Assembly (NCBI GenBank): GCA_035516155.1
Contig: DATJAP010000008.1
Location: 123,541-187,540 of the forward strand
Source of the DNA: JAJYKN01 sp035516155
Lineage (GTDB): Bacteria > Nitrospirota > UBA9217
Direction of reading: 5' to 3'
Length of the DNA stretch: 64,000 bases
The position numbers and the translations under genes are program-made. The notes under the pieces were generated by a model. It ran no database searches. It was not told the origin of the DNA and saw nothing but the letters and a program-made list of their open reading frames with translations. This document shows, in pieces, positions 45,679-54,686 of this stretch (within the stretch, counting starts at the first letter, position 1; the number at the start of each line of letters is the position of its first letter).

Positions 45679-46857
45679 ATGCACGACACTTCCATTCTCA
45701 TAACTGGCATGGGAGCGATCTCCGCTGCCGGAAACGATATCAGCGAAACACTCGATTCCTTTTTGAAGGTGAAGCGGAATGCAGGCCCGGTAACGCTTTT
45801 TCCCACGAAACTGGCCTATCCGGTTTTCGAGGTGAAAAACCTGCCGCCAGATTACCATCTTGATGGGCAACGTACCCTCAGCCTTGCCCTTATTGCAGTA
45901 GATCAAGCTCTTGCTGATGCCGGGCTCGATGACCTGTCAGGCCTACGGGTAGGCGTGTGCATGGGCACGACTGTCGCAAGCCAGTTGAACGACCTTCAAT
46001 TCTACACTTCCTACCGCGAGCGAGGCGATGCGCCGATGGTCCCGGTAGACCGCTTTCTGAAAGGGAACCTGGCTGAGGTAATCAGCCGCAGGCATAAAAC
46101 GCGCGGTCCGGCACTCACCGTGGTGAACGCCTGTTCTTCCGGGACCGATGCCATCGGTGTTGCGCTGTCGTGGCTCAGGAGCGGTCTCTGCGACATCGTA
46201 CTTGCGGGCGGGGCTGATGAACTGAACCACGTTCCTTACTGCGGGTTTGGCTCACTCGGCATCGTAAACCCCGGCTTGTGCACCCCCTTTGACAGGGACC
46301 GAAAAGGACTGAACCTCGGTGAAGGCGCCGGAGTTGTGGTCCTTGAGAAAACGACTGCTGCACGGAAGAGAGGACGATCGTCGGATCTCGTTCTTCTCGG
46401 CTACGGATCATCGAGCGATGCCTATCACCTCACTGCTCCCAGCCCTGACGGCATTGGACTCAAGATATCGCTCAGGAACGTGCTCGATGAGGCTGGCATC
46501 AAACCGGTAGAGGTGTGCTTCGTGAACGCCCACGGAACGGGCACGAATGACAATGATCTCGTGGAGGGGAATGCGCTGGCGGGAATGTTCGGGAATGACC
46601 TGAAGATGCTTTCAACGAAGGGGTACACTGGCCATACCCTCGGCGCGGCAGGGGGACTAGAGGCGGTGTTCACGGCTCTTGGTCTTCGGGAGGGCTGGAT
46701 ACCGCCAAGTGCGGGATTTTCAACCCGGGATGATTCCATCTCTCTCGCCCCGGTGCGGGAAAAGACGCTGGTAAACGGGCACTATGCAATCTCAACATCG
46801 CTGGCCTTCGGGGGCAATAACGCCGCGCTCGTGATTGGACGGGGAGTGAGGGCATGA
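45679..46857 (+). CDS. Beta-ketoacyl-ACP synthase (KS3)
   Basis: 392 residues with Cys152 in VVNACSSGTDAIG, His285 in NAHGTGTNDND and His319 in YTGHTLGAAG, a complete condensing site. ATG 45679 gives the family start (SILITGMGAISAAG); TTG 45667 extends the frame by four residues. It overlaps KS4 by 4 bp. An active KS followed by a cysteine-less KS is the arrangement of KS-alpha/KS-beta heterodimers in type II polyketide and aryl polyene synthases. Confidence 0.88.
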   Translation: MHDTSILITGMGAISAAGNDISETLDSFLKVKRNAGPVTLFPTKLAYPVFEVKNLPPDYHLDGQRTLSLALIAVDQALADAGLDDLSGLRVGVCMGTTVASQLNDLQFYTSYRERGDAPMVPVDRFLKGNLAEVISRRHKTRGPALTVVNACSSGTDAIGVALSWLRSGLCDIVLAGGADELNHVPYCGFGSLGIVNPGLCTPFDRDRKGLNLGEGAGVVVLEKTTAARKRGRSSDLVLLGYGSSSDAYHLTAPSPDGIGLKISLRNVLDEAGIKPVEVCFVNAHGTGTNDNDLVEGNALAGMFGNDLKMLSTKGYTGHTLGAAGGLEAVFTALGLREGWIPPSAGFSTRDDSISLAPVREKTLVNGHYAISTSLAFGGNNAALVIGRGVRA

Positions 46858-47924
46858 ATGTTCTCGGGATCGGAACCGTGTTCGCGGGAGGCATTGGCAT
46901 TAAAAACTTTGAAGAAGCCATGGTCTCAGGCTGGCAAACACCGATTGACGTGGAAGCCAAATGGGCAATCAGGGGCAAACACCCGGTGTATCAGGCAAAT
47001 CTCGACGATGTCCCGGATAAGACGATACTTAAAAAAATCAGGCGTGCAGACCGGTTGAGCAAAATGGCTGTGCTCTGCGCCGCTGACGCAATCAAGGACA
47101 GCGGAATCGGGAATATCAATGGGGAGAAAGTGGGCATAATCGTAGCGACCGCCTTTGGCGCGCACGTGACGACCTTCGGTTTTCTCGACAATATTCTTGA
47201 TTTCGGCGAAACCGCCGTTTCTCCCACGATATTTTCAAACTCGGTGCATAATGCCGCGGCGTCCTATGTTTCGTCGACACTCGACATCAAAGGGCCGACG
47301 CTGACCATAACGCAGTTCCGCTTTTCCTTCCAGTTGGCGCTGCAGCTTGCCGTGACTTGGCTTCAGCAGCAGCGCTGCGACTATGTCCTGGCCGGCGCTG
47401 TGGACCAGCTCGGCGATGTACTGTGTTATATTGCCGACCGGAAACTGACCACAGCACGGGACGGCAGGATTAGGCCATTTGTCTTCAAACCGACCTGCCA
47501 GGTGCCGGGTGAAGGTGCAATTTTTTATATTTTGGGGCGTGAGAAGAGGGAGAAGACCTATTGCACTGTTCAATCAGTCATGATCAATGACAGCACTTCG
47601 CAGGGCGCGGGTACGGATGTCACAATCATCGATGCTGATGGCATGCTTCCCGACGAGTCGGCTTATCTTGCCTGCGCTGATTCAGGGACGATGCTCGCGG
47701 CATATTCTCCGCTCTTCGGAACGATGATGACCGGCAGCGCCTTTAACGTGGCCGCTGGCGCATTGATGCTGAACAAACAGCGCTATTACCCGAACCCGGT
47801 GCAGGATAATCCCCGGGGTCTGCGAATACTGACTGATAGCGGACCGGCGCACATAGCATCAATTGAATGTGTCGGATACGACTGTCATTCTACGAGAGCA
47901 GCAGTTCGTTTGATCGCCATATGA
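46854..47924 (+). CDS. KS-beta / chain-length factor (KS4, no catalytic cysteine)
   Basis: 356 residues of ketosynthase fold from LGIGTVFAGGIGIKNFEEAM to the end. The nucleophile region reads GPTLTITQFRFSFQLALQ: the Cys position is Arg, with Gln two residues earlier. The HGTGT histidine motif is absent. The frame is complete and the gene is tightly coupled to KS3, so it is most likely the non-catalytic partner that sets chain length, not a pseudogene. Confidence 0.8.
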   Translation: MNVLGIGTVFAGGIGIKNFEEAMVSGWQTPIDVEAKWAIRGKHPVYQANLDDVPDKTILKKIRRADRLSKMAVLCAADAIKDSGIGNINGEKVGIIVATAFGAHVTTFGFLDNILDFGETAVSPTIFSNSVHNAAASYVSSTLDIKGPTLTITQFRFSFQLALQLAVTWLQQQRCDYVLAGAVDQLGDVLCYIADRKLTTARDGRIRPFVFKPTCQVPGEGAIFYILGREKREKTYCTVQSVMINDSTSQGAGTDVTIIDADGMLPDESAYLACADSGTMLAAYSPLFGTMMTGSAFNVAAGALMLNKQRYYPNPVQDNPRGLRILTDSGPAHIASIECVGYDCHSTRAAVRLIAI

Positions 47925-47970
47925 TCCGCGTATAAGATGTCAATTGAATAACTCATCGTGAGGACTTATC

Positions 47971-48213
47971 ATGACCACAGAAGAAATTGAAAGAAAACTG
48001 ATCGAAGGCATTTCTGCGATTACGAATAAGAAGACGTCGGACATCACGGTGGACGAGGCTTTTCATGACCTCGGCATCGACTCGATGGGATTCGTTGAAA
48101 TTCTCGTGTATATCGAAAAGACCTTTAGGCTCCAGCTGATCGCATCGGACCTGACCAAGAAGGATTTTGAGAGCATCCGTTCACTGGCAGCGCATATCAA
48201 CAGGAAATTGTAG
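47971..48213 (+). CDS. Acyl carrier protein (ACP3)
   Basis: 80 residues. The attachment site is DLGIDSMGFVEIL (DSM). GAGG precedes the ATG by about seven bases. It lies between KS-beta and the condensation-type acyltransferase, so it is the likely donor for the latter. Confidence 0.9.
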   Translation: MTTEEIERKLIEGISAITNKKTSDITVDEAFHDLGIDSMGFVEILVYIEKTFRLQLIASDLTKKDFESIRSLAAHINRKL

Positions 48214-48227
48214 GAATTCTGGCCATT

Positions 48228-49544
48228 ATGCTGGTATCGAAACGCAAACGCTACCTTTCCGGATCGGACTGGGTCATCAATACGCTGGACCGAATGATGA
48301 AGTCCGCTACCTGCGTCGGCAACATATCCCAGATCGTGCTGCAGCTCGATTCAACCGTTCAGCAGGAAGAAGTCCGTAATGCGTTGAACCGTTTCGTCAA
48401 AAAATTCCCCGTGATTCGCGGACGTGGAGCACGCGATATCAGACTGGCGCCGTACTGGAAAATTCCGCGGGAAAACGACGGCGAACTATCTTTTCATCCG
48501 GTTGTCCTGGATAACAACGGGCCACTCGGTGATAATTTTTCCCCTCTTGAAAAGAGTGCGAACGCTCCGTTCCGCGACAAGAGAGACTACCTGTCCTTTC
48601 AGTTGTTGCAGGACGGAGGTCGAAATGTTTTATCAATGACCTTCGACCATCGCCTTTTCGACGCCAGGGGCGCGGAAGGGTTTTTGAATCTCTTTCAACA
48701 GGACGTCAGGGACGGCAGCGTAGCAGGCGATATCGCCTTCGTATCTTCGGCGGCCCTGACGCAGTGGTCGAGGAAATTCCGCGCAGGCCAGAACGTGAAC
48801 CGCAGGATCATTGCCTTGTCGAAATCAACACCCGAGCAGCTGCCCCTTCCTCGTGAAATCAGCGGCGCCTACCGGTACCGTTTGATTTCGTTCACCCCCC
48901 GGGAGACCGAAGATGTCTTAGAACGCGCTTACCATGAAGCAGGCTACCTCATGGAGTCCCTCTTTCTCCTCGCCGTAATCGTACAGGCTCTGCATGATCT
49001 GTTTATTCAACGGTATCGTCCCCGGTCGAGCTATCTGATCCCGGTCACTGTCGATCTCAGACCGAACGCGGATGCATTGCAGGAGATATTTTTCAACTAT
49101 GTATCCTATCTTTTTTATCAGATCCCGGTGCAGGTGGCAGGCGACCGGCAAAAGATTATCGCATCACTCAAGCAACAGATGTATGATCAGGTGAAGGCCG
49201 GTTTTCCGAAAGACCTGGCCGAAGCCAGCCAGCTGACGCGCATTGCACCACCGTCAATCCTTGGCAGGCTTCTCCATTTGCCCCTGGAGGGGAAAATGGC
49301 GACGTTTGCCTTCTCCCATCTCGGTAAAAGTTCGTACCAGTACGGAGATTTCATGGGAGTAAAAATCGAGAACCTGTTCCATATGCCGCGCGTACCAGTG
49401 CCGCCCGGGCTGGGGTTCTTCACAAATTATTTCAACGGCAGATTAAATATAGCTCTGTCCCACATCGACGGTTTATTGAAGGAGGAAGAAGTGCAGATGC
49501 TGGAGGCTGGAATCAGAGCACGATGTGGAGTCCCGAAAACATGA
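48228..49544 (+). CDS. Condensation/acyltransferase-superfamily protein (CoA-dependent-transferase fold)
   Basis: 438 residues. The motif TFDHRLFDARGAEGFL near residue 137 corresponds to the HHXXXDG site of NRPS condensation domains, PapA and wax-ester synthase-like acyltransferases, with HRLFD keeping the catalytic His and Asp. The second lobe contains VTVDLRPNADALQ and FTNYFNGRLNIALSHIDG (family DFGWGKP-like region is weak). It probably transfers the ACP3-bound chain to an alcohol or amine acceptor, releasing the product. Its stop overlaps the next gene. Confidence 0.75.
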   Translation: MLVSKRKRYLSGSDWVINTLDRMMKSATCVGNISQIVLQLDSTVQQEEVRNALNRFVKKFPVIRGRGARDIRLAPYWKIPRENDGELSFHPVVLDNNGPLGDNFSPLEKSANAPFRDKRDYLSFQLLQDGGRNVLSMTFDHRLFDARGAEGFLNLFQQDVRDGSVAGDIAFVSSAALTQWSRKFRAGQNVNRRIIALSKSTPEQLPLPREISGAYRYRLISFTPRETEDVLERAYHEAGYLMESLFLLAVIVQALHDLFIQRYRPRSSYLIPVTVDLRPNADALQEIFFNYVSYLFYQIPVQVAGDRQKIIASLKQQMYDQVKAGFPKDLAEASQLTRIAPPSILGRLLHLPLEGKMATFAFSHLGKSSYQYGDFMGVKIENLFHMPRVPVPPGLGFFTNYFNGRLNIALSHIDGLLKEEEVQMLEAGIRARCGVPKT

Positions 49545-50764
49545 GACAGATCGACTGTGACGTCGTCATAATCGGAGGCGGAATTGCAGGAACGCTGGCT
49601 GCTGTTGCGGCGGCTCGCGGCGGCGCGCGCACCGTGCTTGCTGAACGGGAATCATATCTTGGCGGCACGGGTTACGCAGGATTGCTTCAGCATATTTGCG
49701 GTCTTTATCTGAACGGGGACACGGTTCCTGCTGATACGCTGAACGAAGGGCTGGTGCGTGAAGTCGCTGCGCTGTTGCTGAAGTATTCTCCAAGAACAAA
49801 AATACAAAAAATTGGAAGAGTTTATGTGCTTCCTTATGAACGCGAAGGACTCCGGACAGTTCTGGAATCACTCTGCAGAAATGAAAACCGGTTAACGGTG
49901 ATGCGAGAAAACGCTGCGGCATCAATAGAGAGGCAGGGTTCAGACATTAGAAAGGTTGTGACGATATCCGCCGGAGTTCATACCGTTCTCGAACCGGCGG
50001 TGGTGGTCGACTGCTCGGGAAACGGGGAGGCAGCCGCGCTGGCAGGTGCAGAGTCCGATCTTGCGGTTGAACATGAACGTCAGCTTGCCGGATATGTGAT
50101 GCAGATAAAAGGATTGCATGATGCCGATGAAACACTTTCAATAAAAGTTCCCTATTATTTAGCCCGCGCGGTGAATGAAGGCAGGCTGCCTTATTCAGCG
50201 AAATTTACGACGTTTTCCCTGGGTGATAATCCGAGGGAAGGTTATTGCAAAATGAGCGTTGAAGGAGTGAAAAGCCCGGAGCGTGAAAGCCGCGCCAAAA
50301 GAGATGGCTCAGCCATCCATGCCATGCTCGCCGAAGCGCTACCTGCATTTAACAAGTCATGGATTGCTGATAGTTCCCTGCGTGTAGTCGACCGTGAAGG
50401 GAGAAGGATAAAGGGCGATTATACCTTGACGCGGGAAGATGTACTGCAAGCCAGAAAATTTGCCGACAGCGTAGCTAAAAATGCCTGGCCCATCGAACTC
50501 TGGAACTATGAGAAAGGGACGTTCTACGAATATGTTCCCGCAGGCAATTACTATGAGATACCCTTCAGGTGCCTGATGGTCAAGGGGATATCAAACCTTC
50601 TGACAGGAGGCCGATGTATTTCCGTAACGCATGAAGCGCTCGGTTCAACCCGCGTCATGGGGGCTTGTATGGCACTGGGAGAACAGGCAGGACGAGCAGC
50701 TGCTTACAGAGCAAGGAACGGAACCTATCCCGCCGACATAAAATCGTTTTCTGGAAACACATAA
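49541..50764 (+). CDS. FAD-dependent oxidoreductase (FAD_oxidored type)
   Basis: 407 residues. The Rossmann site is VVIIGGGIAGTLAAVAAARG, followed by LAERESYLGGTGYAG, and a C-terminal flavin segment LLTGGRCISVTHEALGSTR. The family includes dehydrogenases and halogenase-like flavoproteins with few defined substrates. It differs from the RetSat-like enzyme at 26208. Placed after a KS/CLF/ACP block, it may oxidise or reduce the chain. ATG 49541 overlaps the upstream stop and has GGAG 11 bases before it; ATG 49523 is the alternative. Confidence 0.78.
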   Translation: MRQIDCDVVIIGGGIAGTLAAVAAARGGARTVLAERESYLGGTGYAGLLQHICGLYLNGDTVPADTLNEGLVREVAALLLKYSPRTKIQKIGRVYVLPYEREGLRTVLESLCRNENRLTVMRENAAASIERQGSDIRKVVTISAGVHTVLEPAVVVDCSGNGEAAALAGAESDLAVEHERQLAGYVMQIKGLHDADETLSIKVPYYLARAVNEGRLPYSAKFTTFSLGDNPREGYCKMSVEGVKSPERESRAKRDGSAIHAMLAEALPAFNKSWIADSSLRVVDREGRRIKGDYTLTREDVLQARKFADSVAKNAWPIELWNYEKGTFYEYVPAGNYYEIPFRCLMVKGISNLLTGGRCISVTHEALGSTRVMGACMALGEQAGRAAAYRARNGTYPADIKSFSGNT

Positions 50765-50783
50765 AAAAAGAAAGGGGTTGCGC

Positions 50784-52241
50784 GTGCGTATTCTCCTCGT
50801 TAAACCGAATCCTCAGCTCCTCGTGGCCAAAAGGCTTCAGGAAGGTTTTCTGCATCTTGAACCGTTGGAACTTGAAATGGTCGCGGCCGGGGTGCCGGCA
50901 GAAGATGAGGTCATTATCCAAGACCTGAGCTTCGAGAAACACCCGGTCCTAGGCTTTGAGAACAAAGTCCGCTGCTTTGATCCGCAGATCATCGGATTCA
51001 CCGGCTACAGCTCCCAGTCCGGGCTGGTCAAGAAACTCGCGGCGCTCACGAAGAAGATCAACCCAAAGATCGTCACGGTTGTCGGAGGCACGCACGCAAC
51101 GATCATACCGGCGGACTATGCCATAAACGGCGACGGCATCGATATAATCGTGCGCGGCGAGGGAGGCACGGCCTTTGCTGAAATCGTGAAGCGCTACAAA
51201 AACAACGCAACACTCGCTTTTGGCGACAACGTCCTGTCTCCCCGGGCCCCGGACTTCGCGGAAAAGGCAGCCGGGCCACCGCCCGAGTTCCCGTCGGTGG
51301 ACCGGATTCCGCGTGCCCGGCGGGAACTGGTGGACCGTTCGCGATACTTCTGCGTCTGGACCTCGAGCACGGAGAAGAAACTCGACACGATATTCCCACG
51401 CACAGCGAGCATGCGCACGTCGACGGGATGTGCCTATTCCTGTTCTTTTTGCGTGGTACACCACATGATGCGCGGAAAATACCTCCAGCGTCAGCCCGAA
51501 GACGTGGTTGACGAAATCTCAAAGATCCCCGAGGATCATATCTACTTTGTCGATGACGAGACGTTTCTGAACAAGGACCGATTGACGAAGATTGCAAACC
51601 TGCTTATCGAAAAAGGAATCAAGAAAAAATATATCAGCTGGGCCCGGGCAGACACTATTGTCAAGTATCCCGACCTCTTCAGGCTCTGGAAACAGGTCGG
51701 TTTAAGCGTCGTATACGTCGGCCTTGAAGCCATGGTAGGGTCACGGCTGGATAAATACAAAAAACGCACGAACGTCGACACGAACCGGAAAGCCGTCGAG
51801 CTTCTCAAGGAAATCGGCATCACGCTGCATGCGAGCTTCATGGTGGATCCGGATTTCTCGGTCCAGGATTTCCGCGATTTGGAAGTGGAGATCATGAAAG
51901 TCTGTCCCGCGGAAGTTACGTTTACAGTCTTTTCGCCATCGCCGGGAACGGTTCTCTGGAAAGAGCACAAGGACGATTATATCGTTGATCCCTACCTGTA
52001 TTACGATTGCATGCATACGATTCTGCCGACGAAGCTCGACTTGAACCTGTTCTATGCGCACTTCGCGAAGCTGTCCCGTGTCGCTCTTCAGGCGAACCCG
52101 CTCAGGGTGAACAAGGTGAAGGTGCCATTCCGGGAGATGGTGAAGATCATTTATCTTGGAACCCGGTATATTTTCTCGATGAGAAACATTCATAAGGACT
52201 ATTCGTCGAACAGCGCATCGGGAAAAGCGTTCAAGACATGA
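50784..52241 (+). CDS. B12-binding-type radical SAM protein (lipid biosynthesis group), copy 3
   Basis: 485 residues from GTG 50784 (AAAGGGG six bases upstream; TTG 50778 also possible). The N-terminal B12-type domain has TVVGGTHATIIPADYAI. The cluster cysteines are Cys216, Cys220 and Cys223 in STGCAYSCSFC. The barrel has HIYFVDDETFLNKDRL and VYVGLEAM. The overall plan is like HpnR-type hopanoid C-3 methylases and related lipid enzymes, but I see no hopanoid genes nearby. It is the third B12-type radical SAM protein of the cluster. Confidence 0.82.
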   Translation: MRILLVKPNPQLLVAKRLQEGFLHLEPLELEMVAAGVPAEDEVIIQDLSFEKHPVLGFENKVRCFDPQIIGFTGYSSQSGLVKKLAALTKKINPKIVTVVGGTHATIIPADYAINGDGIDIIVRGEGGTAFAEIVKRYKNNATLAFGDNVLSPRAPDFAEKAAGPPPEFPSVDRIPRARRELVDRSRYFCVWTSSTEKKLDTIFPRTASMRTSTGCAYSCSFCVVHHMMRGKYLQRQPEDVVDEISKIPEDHIYFVDDETFLNKDRLTKIANLLIEKGIKKKYISWARADTIVKYPDLFRLWKQVGLSVVYVGLEAMVGSRLDKYKKRTNVDTNRKAVELLKEIGITLHASFMVDPDFSVQDFRDLEVEIMKVCPAEVTFTVFSPSPGTVLWKEHKDDYIVDPYLYYDCMHTILPTKLDLNLFYAHFAKLSRVALQANPLRVNKVKVPFREMVKIIYLGTRYIFSMRNIHKDYSSNSASGKAFKT

Positions 52242-52303
52242 GAGGCAAGGAGCATTGGAAGAAATATATGCCGTTTTGCAAGAATTTATTTCTTCAATAA
52301 CAA

Positions 52304-53731
52304 ATGAACATATTTGAAATTATCAAGCGCGAAACCGGGCAGATCGGCGATAAGATTGCGGTGATTGAAGGTGATGACCGGATCACCTACGGTCGATTGC
52401 TCTCCTCGGTTGAGACGGTCGCTGAGACCCTGAGAAAACAGGGGGTGAGCCGGCTTCACCGCGTAGGCCTGCTCTGCGAAGACAGCATTGATTATATCGT
52501 CATCAGCCTTGCGATTCTTTCGCTTTCGGCAGTAATCATCCCGATCCCGCCGGAACAGGCCGCGGACGAGATCGAAACAGTCATCGACCGGATAGACGTT
52601 GACTTCCTCGTTGCCGAGCCGAGGCTGCGGCAGGGGGGGGATAGCGCTCCCTTGCAGTCCCTGGGCTTTTTCAAGAAGGAATTCATGATTGTGAAGCGGA
52701 TCGTGAGAGAACGTCCGAAAGCCGAGTACTTCAGGCTTAACCCTGCTTTCATTAGGTTCAGTTCAGGAACCACAGGAACGAGCAAGGGCGTTGTGCTTTC
52801 CCATGAAGCAATCATCGAACGGACCGATGCTGCGGATAAGGGTCTTCAGATCACCTCAAGGGATACCGTGCTTTGGGTCCTGTCCATGAGTTTTCATTTC
52901 GTTGTTACTATACTCCTGTTCCTCCGGAATGGCGCGACCATTGTGCTGTGTGGCAAACGATTTCCCGAGGCGCTTATTGACGGGATTTCGAGAGAGAAGG
53001 GAACTTTCATTTACGCGTCACCTTTTCATTACAGCCTGCTTTCCCGGACGGAAACGATTTCCGGCGACGCACTGAACAACATCAGGCTGGCTGTTTCGAC
53101 AGCCATGAAGCTGCCGGAACAGATTGCTGGCGAGTTCCGGGAGAAATTCGGTTTTGAGCTGACTGAGGCTTACGGGATCATTGAAATTGGCCTCCCATTC
53201 ATCCGGCTTTCCGGGGACAAAGAAAAACGCGGATCGGTGGGTAAACCGCTGCCTGATTATGAGATAAAACTAGATAAAAAGGATACCGACGGTGTTGGGG
53301 AGATTCATATCAGGGGGAAAGGCATGCTCGACGCCTATTATTCTCCCTGGCAGGGAAGGGATGACGTCCTCGTTGACGGCTGGTTCAGGACCGGCGATCT
53401 TGGCAAAATCGATAGAGATGGCTTTCTTTTCATCGTGGGCAGAGAAAAAGACGTGATCAACTTCGCCGGAATGAAGGTTTTTGCCCAGGAAGTCGAGGCC
53501 GTGCTGAATCAACACCCTTTGGTAAAGGAGTCTCTGGTATACGGTGCCGCACATTCTCTCTACGGCCAACTACCCATGGCGAAGATTGTACTGAGTGACG
53601 ATGTTGGCAATCCCGACGTGAATGAGATTCGCCGATTCTGCTATCAGCGGCTGGCGAAGTTCAAGGTGCCTAAGGGCTTTGAGTTCACCGATCGTTTGGA
53701 AAAAACAGCAAGCGGAAAGATCAAGCGGTAG
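52304..53731 (+). CDS. Acyl-CoA/ACP synthetase-like AMP-dependent ligase
   Basis: 475 residues, close to the long-chain/ApeH type rather than the PaaK type at 30213. Motifs in order: FSSGTTGTSKGVVLSH (P-loop) near residue 153, EAYGIIEIGLPF (adenine), WFRTGDLGKIDRDGFLFIVG with the catalytic Asp, and the C-terminal LEKTASGKIKR with the catalytic Lys. It activates a carboxylic acid as adenylate and moves it to CoA or a carrier protein. It is the last gene of the cluster; no clear terminator follows. Confidence 0.87.
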   Translation: MNIFEIIKRETGQIGDKIAVIEGDDRITYGRLLSSVETVAETLRKQGVSRLHRVGLLCEDSIDYIVISLAILSLSAVIIPIPPEQAADEIETVIDRIDVDFLVAEPRLRQGGDSAPLQSLGFFKKEFMIVKRIVRERPKAEYFRLNPAFIRFSSGTTGTSKGVVLSHEAIIERTDAADKGLQITSRDTVLWVLSMSFHFVVTILLFLRNGATIVLCGKRFPEALIDGISREKGTFIYASPFHYSLLSRTETISGDALNNIRLAVSTAMKLPEQIAGEFREKFGFELTEAYGIIEIGLPFIRLSGDKEKRGSVGKPLPDYEIKLDKKDTDGVGEIHIRGKGMLDAYYSPWQGRDDVLVDGWFRTGDLGKIDRDGFLFIVGREKDVINFAGMKVFAQEVEAVLNQHPLVKESLVYGAAHSLYGQLPMAKIVLSDDVGNPDVNEIRRFCYQRLAKFKVPKGFEFTDRLEKTASGKIKR

Positions 53732-53852
53732 GATCACCGTCCATAATTCGGTAATTTCTTGGCAGCTGAAATCAGGTAATTTATGGCGTGACATCACGGG
53801 GTAACGGCGAAGTTCCACCGCGACCGTCTTTTATGGTCTGCACATCATTTCA

Positions 53853-53881
53853 TTGACAAGTCATGCTTTTTCTTGTATCGT
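53853..53881 (+). promoter_or_regulatory. Promoter of the rhomboid-receiver gene pair
   Basis: TTGACA (53853-53858), a 17-nt spacer and TATCGT (53876-53881), giving a start near 53888 and a leader of about 100 nt. It lies in the 256-bp gap after the lipid cluster. Confidence 0.65.
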
Positions 53882-53987
53882 GAGGTCGGTCTTTCAGCAG
53901 GTACCGGAGGTTGAGAAGAGTCCACGCTGAATAGTTCGAGTCAGTGCGGGATGAAGCAAGAAGCTGTGGGATGAACGGAGTGCTCGA

Positions 53988-54686
53988 TTGATTCCTTTAC
54001 GAGATATTAACCCTACGGAGCGCTTCGCAGTTATCTCCTTCATCCTGATTATTCTCAATGTCATTGTTTTTATTTATGAGGTTACGCTGGGGAGTGTCGC
54101 TGGCGAAGGGTTCGTGAATGCTTTTGCGCTGGTGCCTGCGAATCTGCTTACTCATGCCCCGAGGACACCTCAGGTAATCCCTGCAGTTGCAACCCTGTTC
54201 ACTTCCATGTTTTTGCATGGCGGTCTTCTGCACCTTGCCGGCAATATGCTCTACCTCTGGATCTTCGGGAACAATGTGGAAGATGCCATGGGAAGAATCC
54301 GCTTTGTTATTTTCTACCTCCTCTGCGGCGTAACCGCTGCATGTGCTCATGCACTTGCGAACAGGGATTCAATGATTCCCATGCTTGGCGCGAGCGGGGC
54401 CATCTCCGGGGTATTGGGGGCTTATCTGCTTCTCTATCCTCGAGCTCGGGTGGTAACAATCGTATTTTTCGGTTTCTACATCAGGACCGTGGAAATATCA
54501 GCCATGGTCGTGTTCGGTTTCTGGTTCGTCATCCAGTTCCTAAACGTCCTGATAACGAGCAGTTCCCGCGGCGGCGTTGCCTGGTATGCCCATGTCGCCG
54601 GTTTCATAGCAGGCTTTTTCCTAATCGGACTCTTCAAACGGAAAGACGTCCCGTTCTGGGGAGGGAGGGGATCCGAATATCCATGA
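53988..54686 (+). CDS. Rhomboid-family intramembrane serine protease
   Basis: 232 residues with six transmembrane segments. The catalytic Ser is in GASGAISGVLGAYLL, the His in AWYAHVAGFIAGFFL, and the HGGLLHLAGNMLYLWIFG segment (loop 1-TM2) is typical. It cleaves membrane proteins within or near their transmembrane helices. The start is TTG 53988, with GGAG eight bases upstream; no ATG fits. Its stop overlaps the next gene (ATGA). The family has many substrates, and none can be named here. Confidence 0.9.
   Translation: MIPLRDINPTERFAVISFILIILNVIVFIYEVTLGSVAGEGFVNAFALVPANLLTHAPRTPQVIPAVATLFTSMFLHGGLLHLAGNMLYLWIFGNNVEDAMGRIRFVIFYLLCGVTAACAHALANRDSMIPMLGASGAISGVLGAYLLLYPRARVVTIVFFGFYIRTVEISAMVVFGFWFVIQFLNVLITSSSRGGVAWYAHVAGFIAGFFLIGLFKRKDVPFWGGRGSEYP

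Noticed and set aside
25421..53731. Calling the cluster a plain aryl polyene locus
   Set aside because: No histidine/tyrosine ammonia-lyase, several radical SAM enzymes and a RetSat-like enzyme do not fit the standard set; the parallel is kept as a comparison only.
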